NCBI GenBank assembly: GCA_017590115.1
Contig: JAGGNK010007448.1
Coordinates: 7,170,815-7,234,814, forward strand
DNA from: Montifringilla adamsi
Taxonomy: Eukaryota > Chordata > Aves > Passeriformes > Passeridae
Reading direction: 5' to 3'
DNA length: 64,000 nt
Part shown: positions 51,930-64,000 of the stretch, in pieces
Layout: each line of letters begins with the position of its first letter
Numbering within the stretch: the first letter of the stretch is position 1
Translations under genes and position numbers: made by a program
The notes under the pieces: model-generated
The model's database searches: none
Told to the model about the DNA's origin: nothing
Seen by the model: the letters and a program-made list of their open reading frames with translations, nothing else

Positions 51930-54900
51930 GTGATTGATTTATTCTTTTAAACACTTTTAATTGCATTGGTTTTCTCATTTTTCTGATCTGTTTTTCTAAG
52001 CTTTTTTCCTCCTCCTTCTTCTTCTTCTTCGCTTGTGTCTGCAAATATGTAATATATTCCATTGCCTAAGCCACTTGTCCTGAGGGCTTCTTTGTGGTAA
52101 TAGTTCACCTGACTCATTTGAATTGAACCTTTTGAAATTATGTGCTTCACTTTTACACATGAAAATGGTAATAGAACAAAATATAAGAGGTGTGACAATG
52201 GTCTCAGGTACCTGTGTCCCAGCCAGCTCCATCAGCAGGAGCTGTGGATTATTTTACTTTGCCATTGAGGAGAGGGCAAACTGTGTTTTTCCTTTTAATT
52301 AATTGCTCTTTTATAGGGCCAGACCTTAACATTCAGAGAGCAGCACACCTCTTCTGCCATCACCTGTGCCAGTTTTTGTGGATGACAATTCCTCTCCCAT
52401 TCAGGATTTTTGCTTTGAATTCATCTTTTATTATTTTTCCACCCTTTTTGAATATAGACTGATAAATCTAACAGTTTTTTAGCATATGGAATTAACTATT
52501 TATAGGCGCTTCTCATATCACAAGATTGATTCAATACATTAATGGTTTGCAAGTTCACACTGAAATTGCATCTGTACATTGAGGAGATCTGGAATTTGGG
52601 AGCTTGCACTGCATAATTCCATCCATGGAACCCTAAGGCAAAGTTTCCTAAAACCAGTGGCATTCCCAACATCATAGGGAGCTATGTGAGCTTTCCAGAG
52701 AACAAGTGCTACAATTACAGTCTAAATATGTTTTTTTTCTGGATGTTGCAGTTATACCAGCATTTCTGTTCAACTTTTTTGACAAGATTTCCACCATAAT
52801 TTGCTGCCCATGCCATAATGTCCATTTATCCAGTCTTACCACAAGAATTAAAAATGTTCTGTTCATTTTTCCAATAAAAAAGTGGTGTTTAAGTTACTTG
52901 CCCAAAGTACATTCGATTTTGCAAGGGTGGACCAGTAAAAAAATGATTAATTTTGTTGTAAAGAGCTGAAATTCTTTCAAATTTGACTTTATATTTAAAA
53001 AATTGTAAAACCTCTTATTTTATTTTATTTTGGTTTGGTTCTTAAACCCCAGACACATCATGTTCTACTTTGCGCTTTTTTCCTTCTAAAATGTAATCTT
53101 TTGAAAGAGAAACTATTCTGTATTTTTGGATGCTTCACTTTTTCCAGAAAAAAAAAATATAAAAAGAAGGAAAAAAAAGCATGAAAAGGGCAATATTAAG
53201 ATATAAATATAAATAATATAAATTAAACAATGGAAAGGAAAAAGTGCTTTTTAGCCTAAAACTTTGTATGCTCATCAGCCTTTCTGAGGATCTGGTGTAA
53301 TGTACTGCTAGTGAGTTCTAGCCTTGTAATGGCAGTTAAAATGTAATGTTTCACTGAGTGCAGCAGGAAAAAGCCTTTAGTCTCTACAATTAACCTTGGA
53401 AATCTGAAAACACAATGACTTGAATTTAGAGGAAAATGCAAGTCAGCTTTAGAATGGAGCCTTCACTGCAAATTGGGTTCAGCGTGGCACAATCCTGCAA
53501 ACCCTGTCCCCATCAAAGGCTTCATAACCTAATTCACTGAGAGAGTGAATTTCCTCTAAATTACATCAAGGACCAGTCCTGTGGGTTTGGGAGCTGAGAG
53601 CTGTTGTGCAGTGAAGTGAGAGTGAGGGCTTCCTGAGGAACACAGGATGCAGTAAATTGAGGATCCTGGAGTCAAAAAGCCACCCCTAAACTAAAAACCA
53701 AGCCCATTTGCAATGTTTCAGTGTCCCGTTAGAGTTTTACCTGGGATACTCTGCAAAATCATCCAAAAGCTTTGCTGAGGATGAAGGAACTTTGAGTTTG
53801 AACTTGCAAATGCTGGATCTGCTTTCAGATCTGACTGGGGAATTTATAACTGGTGAAAGAAACCCTTCTAAGGTGCTTCAGGTGAGGTGCCCAAAATAGT
53901 GAAGCTGCTTTTTTCCCCTTGGCTCCCACTGTCTTTTCCTCAAGGCACATTAGAGCGTTATTATACAGCTGCATGAATGGCAGGCTAATAAGAATGCCAA
54001 TTCTAGCCACCTACTGGTTTTATGTCCTATATTGAATTAATAAAAATGCCAGAACACTTCCATTTTGGATGGGCACTCCTGCCCAAGCAATAAATTCCCT
54101 TGTGCACTTACCAGTCCAGGTGGAAACAGCTGCCACAGAGGCTGAAATGAACAAAAAAAGAAAGTTTAATTTTCAGCAATAGATTGAAGCTAAATTCTGT
54201 GAGAAGCTTCAATAACTCTAAAACGTAGCAGGGTGCAGTGTCCATTGTCCACAGCACTGCTTTTCCTGGGAAATCCTGTGAGCCATTAGGAGCAGCTGAT
54301 CTCTTGCTACAGATAATCTGGAGTTTCAAGGAAAAACAGTCCTTTTTCCTCCCACAATCTCTGCTTGTAGCTTTCCTCCAGCCTGGTTGTGTGAATCACA
54401 AAGCCAGTCCAGTGCAGTTGTTAATTAACTCTGCTTTGGGCTCCCAGTTCCTTTTTTTTCTGTAAAATGGGGTGGGGGAAGGTGACTTCCTTTTGCAACG
54501 TTCAGTCCATTGAGGATGGTTGTGCTCAGTCGTTATCAGCACTCAGGGTACTGGACCAAATTTGACTTTTACACAGGCTGGGGCAAACAAATCCAGAAAG
54601 ATTCTTTTTATTCATGGACATCTGCTTTCAGGCACCACTGGAAAAGAGGGGCTGTGCTTAGTGCTGTCTGTACTTGGCATATGGGCACTGCCATAAAACT
54701 TTGCTGGATTGCTTAAACCACCCATCTCCAGTCCTGTGATTTACCTGGCTGAGCTGCCCAGCTGCTGCCACAGGATTCTCCAGCCTGGGGGCAGGGAGAG
54801 TGGCTGTTCCAGCAGGCACAGCTGGATGCAGGCTCTCACCTCCAGTTACCCACTGCCACAGCCTCCTCCTCCTCCACTGTGGAGGAAGCCCAGGAGAACC

Positions 54901-56825
54901 AGGAGCTGGTTAATTCAGGCAGAGGAATCTGATGCCTGAAGTTTCCTGGTGTGAATACCCCTAATTGTGGACACAGTGCTGCCCCAACACATGGGAAAAC
55001 CCCTGTGACAGGAGTGGAAATTCCAAGTTTGAAGGGTTTGAGGCAGCACCTTAGCTTGGGGCAGGTGTATAGTGCAGGGTTGGGTCAGTGCACAGGTGGC
55101 TCAGCTGGGACTGACCAAGAGCTCAGCAGTCCCTGGAATGGCAGGGACACAGGCTGAGCAGAGCTGCTGAAGGGTTATAACCCACTGCAGAGCAGCCCTG
55201 TGTTTGAGTGCAGCTATTTCTGTGCCTGCAGCTTTTCACTGGGCAGGGACTCTTTACAGATCTTTGAATAAACCTCATTAGAGAGTTCCAGGAGAGCAAA
55301 AAGCAGCCATGTGTGCTTCAGTGCCCCTTCCCTCAAGGGCCTGCTTATGGTCCATCCTCAGTGCTGTTCTGTCCTTTTTCTAAAATGAAATTAAAAGTCT
55401 GCTTATGGCCTTAGCTTTCTATTATTCATCTCAAGCTACACGTAAATTTCTTGGAAAAAGATGAAGAAAAACAGGTGAGTCATTTCACAAGAAAAAATGG
55501 TTAGAACCAACAAGAGTTATCCCTAAAATCATAGATGGAACAGTGGGAATCCTGGACCAGATTTTCAAAGACAGCAGCATATCCAAAGGGGGGCACCCTG
55601 GCAATCCCCCTGTCCCCAGCAGACCTGGCTGTGGGAATCCCAAAGCACTGTAAATGTGGCCCTCAGACCTTTAAACAAAACACCACTGGGCTCTGTAATT
55701 ATATTTAGCTTGAAGGGGCAGTACAGGCACTTCTGAACTCTGGGGAACAGACCTTTCCATCCCTGCCTGTTTGGGATTTCAGGCATGAAATGCTCTGTCC
55801 TTGGACAGACATTTCATATCATTCCTGCTTAACAGGTGCAAAGTTTATGGATTTTTGGGTTTTTTTTTTTAGTAAATAAGTAAGTTCCACTGGACTGCTC
55901 TCAGGAAGGAACAAAACTTAATAACAGTTTCCAGTCAACAGAGAGCCAGGACTTAAATGCTGACTTTTCAAATGAAATATTGCAAGATTTGTTTTTAGTG
56001 CGTCTATCCCAAACAATTACAAGGGAAAATGCAAATACACATGCAAATAAGGCACCAGCTGATATTAGTGCACACAACATTGTCCCTGTTGCCACCCTGC
56101 CTCCATCAGAGCAGTTACCAGCCCCAGGGAGTGGGCACAGGGTGGGCTGGGTTCTGGGTAGCAAAGATAACACATGCATTGCAAGAGAATTTGGTATGAT
56201 TAAATTTCAGCATTTTATGTTTGTCCCTAACCCGCCTTTTCAACGGTCTGTAATATTTGAGTTGGGTCCAAAAGGTGACTTCTCACCCAGCCCTCCTGCT
56301 CTGCCTCTGCTCTCTTGTTTGTCAGACAGAACTCCAACTACTCAAGCAAGAGGGAAACCCTCCACACATCATTCTGCAGGGATCTCCCTGTCTCTCTCCT
56401 ATTATTGGTGTTGTTTCTATCATTGTTGTTTATATAATAATTTCACAGTAGAGCCCAGGCCATGGCTTGGGACAGGGCCCTTCCAGGTGCAGCACAAACA
56501 CTCAGACTTTCTCCAGTGGGGATCTCTAACCCATGGTTCCCTCTGTGTCCTGGCAGGAGAAGATCAGAAATGCAGCCTGTCCTGCAGTCAGAGCAGGACT
56601 GCAAGAGACAGGTCCTGGCTTCCAACGTGTCTGCCACAGACAGTTTTGGTCTGTAACACAGATCTCAGGTTAAGCCTGTCTCTTTCTTTTTCTGTAATCC
56701 TTTGCCTCAGCCTGGTGTGGGTTGTGAAGTTTGATTTTTACAGCGTGCACTTAATCTGAAACAAGTGGGAATTTACTCCCCAAGCCACAGAGGTTTAGCT
56801 GGTGTTTGTCTGTGTTTCATCCCAG
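51930..56825. other. GFI1B: GFI1B intron 1
   Basis: About 4.9 kb with no supported exon. Contains a plus-strand 259-codon open frame (55980-56759) of unknown status, ending 67 bp before the first coding exon. Confidence 0.5.
55980..56759 (+). other. Unexplained 259-codon open frame
   Basis: Starts MQDLFLVRLSQTITRENA and ends in TGA. Composition is mixed, with a Leu/Ser/Tyr/Cys-rich middle. No domain recognised. It is not in frame-continuous contact with GFI1B exon 2, which begins after an acceptor at 56825. Probably a chance frame, but it is the longest one outside CpG islands and known exons. Confidence 0.15.
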
Positions 56826-56839
56826 AAGGTGAATGGAAG

Positions 56840-60839
<4,000 letters not shown>

Positions 60840-63800
60840 GGGCTCTTTGCTTCAAGACTGTCCCCAGCACCTCCACCCAGCTCATCAAGCTCCCATGGTG
60901 TCTTGTGTTCCCCTGGGGACTGGCGAAGTCGTGCACTGGCTTTGGTGTTTGGCACCACAGGGCCTTGCACATCCCAAAGAAACCTGTGGGAGCTTTCGCT
61001 TTTTGATTGCAACAGGTACCATCCCAGATCTGACATCACTCCTCAAGTGTAAATCCAGAGGAATTCCTCCAAGGTCACTGTTACTCTGGCTTTACACCAG
61101 GAGCAGAATCCAGTTCATGAGGCTGCCCAGCAGGGAGGAGGGGACTCCTGGGCTGGTGGCAGCAACAATCTGTACAAAGCTGGTGCTGTAACCGTGTTCT
61201 GCTCTGATGGTTGGGAAGATAAGCCCAGGGCATGCAAATAGATTGCATTCAGTCAGCTGTGTTCAACCTGGACAGGCCTTCTGCAGAGACTTGCCCAGGC
61301 CATAAATTCTGCCAACAGACACCTTAAAGTCATTTCTTTCAGCAGAGCATTTACTGTGATCAAATGACAAGTTAACTGTGCTGTATTTTTAGCTTGGAGT
61401 GGGAGGAAAATACTGAAGAAACAGCTCCTATCCCTAGCAGATAACAGGGGTCTCTAAATACATTCCTCAGATGCACCATGCTGCAGAAATCCCAAGCAGG
61501 CTCCAGGAAGAACCACACCACAGCACCAGGCACAAGCTAATAATCCCCATGTCTTGGTGCCATGAGAGAGTCTGGCTGCTCTTGGAATCGGGGCTGGTAT
61601 GTCCCACAAAATTTCCTTGCATGCTGGACATGCCAGCTTGGAGCTGTCCTGAGCAACCCTGAGTCACTGCATGGGCAGGAGTGACCCTGGATATCAATGT
61701 CAAGGGCCAGATTTCTGCTTGCCAGGCACTCTCCTCAAGGAGGAAGTGACTGAGCCTGTATATGTTGGCAGAGCATGCAAGCACCTCACAAGTGTTATAC
61801 AAAGACAGCAGTGGTATTTCCTGCTTTTGCCAGGTCTAGGGGTTGAAGCAAAGCACTGAAGCAAGTAAAGAACCAGTTCCCCTCCAAGCTCTGCCAAATT
61901 CTCTCTCTATAACCTTTGGCAAGGCACTGCACTGGGCTTTTGTTTTTCCACCCCTCCTGGTGGCATGGGGCCATTCACTCAGGTTTTGTGGAGTCCCCTG
62001 AGTTCTTAACAGGAAGGACAAAGTATTATTATAACATTATTATAACACAGACAAGTGTTTTCAGTTAATTGGGGCATTGTAGCAGCACATGGCTCACTCC
62101 ATAACTGCATCCCTGAACACATGGCCTTGGACAATGACACCAGTGGGAATTACCCTGGAAACAGGCTGTGGCCATTTCACTCCAGAGGCTTATGAAGGAG
62201 TGCCCATCATGGGCAAAGACAAAACGATCCAAGCGGAAAATTCATGTATTGCCAGGAGAGAACTGCCCTCAGTTCCACTGCTGTAAAATCCCAAGTTATT
62301 CTCCTAAGACCTAAAATGTTCTTGCCCCTTTTATGCTGTGCCTAAGCTGTAAGTCATTAATATGTACCTGGAAGCTCAAACCCAGAGTCTGTACTCCTGG
62401 CTTTACTTGTAGACTGTAAATATGTATTTATACTTATTCTAATGTATATTTTTATTGCACTATACCAGACAGTGACATGTACAGGCCTGCTGGGATTTAT
62501 CTGATAAATCTGTTCCTTCTTAGTAACTAGGCTAACACAGTGTATTTCGTGTTCAAAACACTCATTTAAAGAACGGCTCACACCTGACTCTGGGGACACA
62601 GGCAGTGGGGATGGGGTGCAAAAGGAGAAGAGAAAGAGTCTAGGATTGCTCTTTATGGTTTGAGTGGGGATAAAGATGGAAATTCACATGCAAGAAAGGG
62701 CTCCCATTAGAGAGACTTTCATCCTGGAGACAGACTGGTGCAGAGCCCCAGGGAGCCAGAGCCAGCTCTGCAGAGCAGGAGGGCATGGCAGGTACATGGA
62801 ATGTGTGTCCAACAGACAGTGCCAAAGCCCCCCAAAAATCCCTGCTGTCCTTTCCTGAGCCATTCTGGGGAAGATACATAACCTGTGATGGAACCGGTCC
62901 CCAGCCCCACACACACCTGTGAACACCCACAGATGCACAAGCCTTGCTCAAGGTAAAGCCATTTCAGCTTATTAAAATTACTGCCCAAAATGCAAACTGT
63001 GTTTGTTATTCCCCTTGTCCTTCACTAATTTGCAAACAGAAATATTCAAAGAGGGTGTCAGCATCTGGACTGCTCAGGACCAAAACTCTCCAGCCCCAAA
63101 CCACAGAGGCACACCAGCACAGACTTCCCTGGGGACAGCAGGGGTGCCTCATGTAAAGCTTCCCAATTTTGGCCATTTGGAGTCAAGTGCTGGCACACAT
63201 CAATTGGCAAGAGTACTGTGACCACTCATAGAACCAAACCAGACAGCTGGTTCTTCTGAGCCTCATGAAGAAGAGCTGCTGTATCCATTAGATTTTCATT
63301 CCTGTCCTTGATTTCTAAGGTACAGAGGAGCTATAATCTTCAATGGACAGCTGGGATCTTCTCTCCTGTGTGCTCCTACAGCTTCTCCCTCCAAACACAG
63401 CACACATCACCTCAGCACTGTCTGCTATTTCCCCAGGACTCCAGGGTGGGTTACTGAGCCCAGACATTCCTTAAGAGCAGCTACACCAGAGGAGGCAGTG
63501 CCAGGAGAGAACTGGAGTTGTTAACACTTAGCCTGGTGCTTGTGAGGAGCCTGGAGAGCCCATCCCAGGAGATCCAGGGACAACTTTGGCTGGATGGGCA
63601 GCGAGGGGAGGAGCACACTGGGATGGCTGCTGCAGAGCTCAGGAGAGCACAGCTGTGCCAGAGCAGTGCAGGGGATCCAGGCTGACCCACAGGCACAGGC
63701 AGTGTATGAGACACAGCCTGTGCAGGGGACCACTGGCAAAGGCACCAGCGAGCCAGAGACAGGAGGTGACAAAAGGGAGGAGAGGACAGGGAATTAACTT

Positions 63801-64000
63801 GCAGTGTTTTCCACTAAGACACTACAGTTTCTTCCCCTTGAGTAATGAGTTTCCACTTCAAGATCACCTAATGCCCAAGCCGTGGCATTGCTAGAGGCCT
63901 ATGAATGCCAGCAGCCTGAAGGAAAAACATGGCAGAGCCCCACTGTCCCCTCTTCCCTCCCAGCACAGCACCAGCCACAGGCAGACCCTGATCCTTGGAG
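60840..64000. other. GFI1B 3' UTR and downstream flank
   Basis: No further exon recognised. ATTAAA at 62971-62976 is a possible poly(A) signal, but not a strong one. A GATA site and an octamer lie at 61217-61239. The expected next gene by synteny (GTF3C5) is not visible. Confidence 0.5.
61217..61239 (+). promoter_or_regulatory. GATA + octamer pair
   Basis: agataag at 61217-61223 and the octamer atgcaaat at 61232-61239, eight bases apart, just past the GFI1B stop. A further agataac lies near 61438. Possible downstream haematopoietic element; motif evidence only. Confidence 0.3.

Noticed and set aside
53140..53240. A-rich stretch as a retroposed poly(A) tail
   Set aside because: Interrupted low-complexity AT-rich sequence without target-site duplication or an associated insert.
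55500..55560. cctaaaatcatagatgg as a CR1 end
   Set aside because: Too short, and the flanking sequence does not follow the CR1 consensus.

Overview
The window is vertebrate nuclear DNA, almost certainly from a bird. Gene order and orientation match the block AK8 - SPACA9 - TSC1 - GFI1B (human 9q34). The interspersed repeats I recognise are 3' fragments of the avian/reptile retroposon CR1, and introns are compact. All genes are spliced. I built the exon models by hand from splice sites, reading frame and similarity to remembered family proteins; no search was run.

Layout. 1-14,605 (minus): the 5' part of AK8 (adenylate kinase 8), five coding exons covering the N-terminus, the Walker A P-loop and the start of the first kinase domain; the rest lies beyond the left edge. 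14,150-14,960: a CpG island with a head-to-head AK8/SPACA9 promoter carrying RFX (X-box) motifs, fitting two cilium/sperm genes. It is interrupted by a 6-N gap (14,828-14,833). 15,297-15,624 (plus): the terminal coding exon of SPACA9; its upstream exons are not visible. About 20.2-47.45 kb (minus): the complete coding sequence of TSC1 (hamartin), 21 coding exons plus a CpG-island first exon with a YY1 motif. One 111-nt coiled-coil exon is present twice in a near-identical ~510-bp tandem duplication. About 51.7-60.84 kb (plus): GFI1B, a putative noncoding first exon with a GATA / CCAAT / AATC promoter, then six coding exons giving a SNAG domain and six C2H2 zinc fingers. 60.84-64 kb: 3' UTR and flank, no further gene seen.

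Functions. AK8 and SPACA9 are linked to motile cilia and sperm and share a promoter. TSC1 is the scaffold of the TSC1-TSC2-TBC1D7 complex that restrains Rheb/mTORC1. GFI1B is a haematopoietic transcriptional repressor. They are neighbours by conserved synteny, not a pathway.

Most notable observations: the in-frame tandem duplication of the TSC1 exon with intact splice sites; the missing SPACA9 5' exons next to an assembly gap; a compact GFI1B promoter with three AATC cores; a 40-bp inverted repeat bounding 1.6 kb of an AK8 intron; a poly(T) insertion flanked by a 30-bp direct repeat; and several local duplications that are either young or assembly artefacts. I see no CRISPR array, operon, prokaryotic system or clear viral element.
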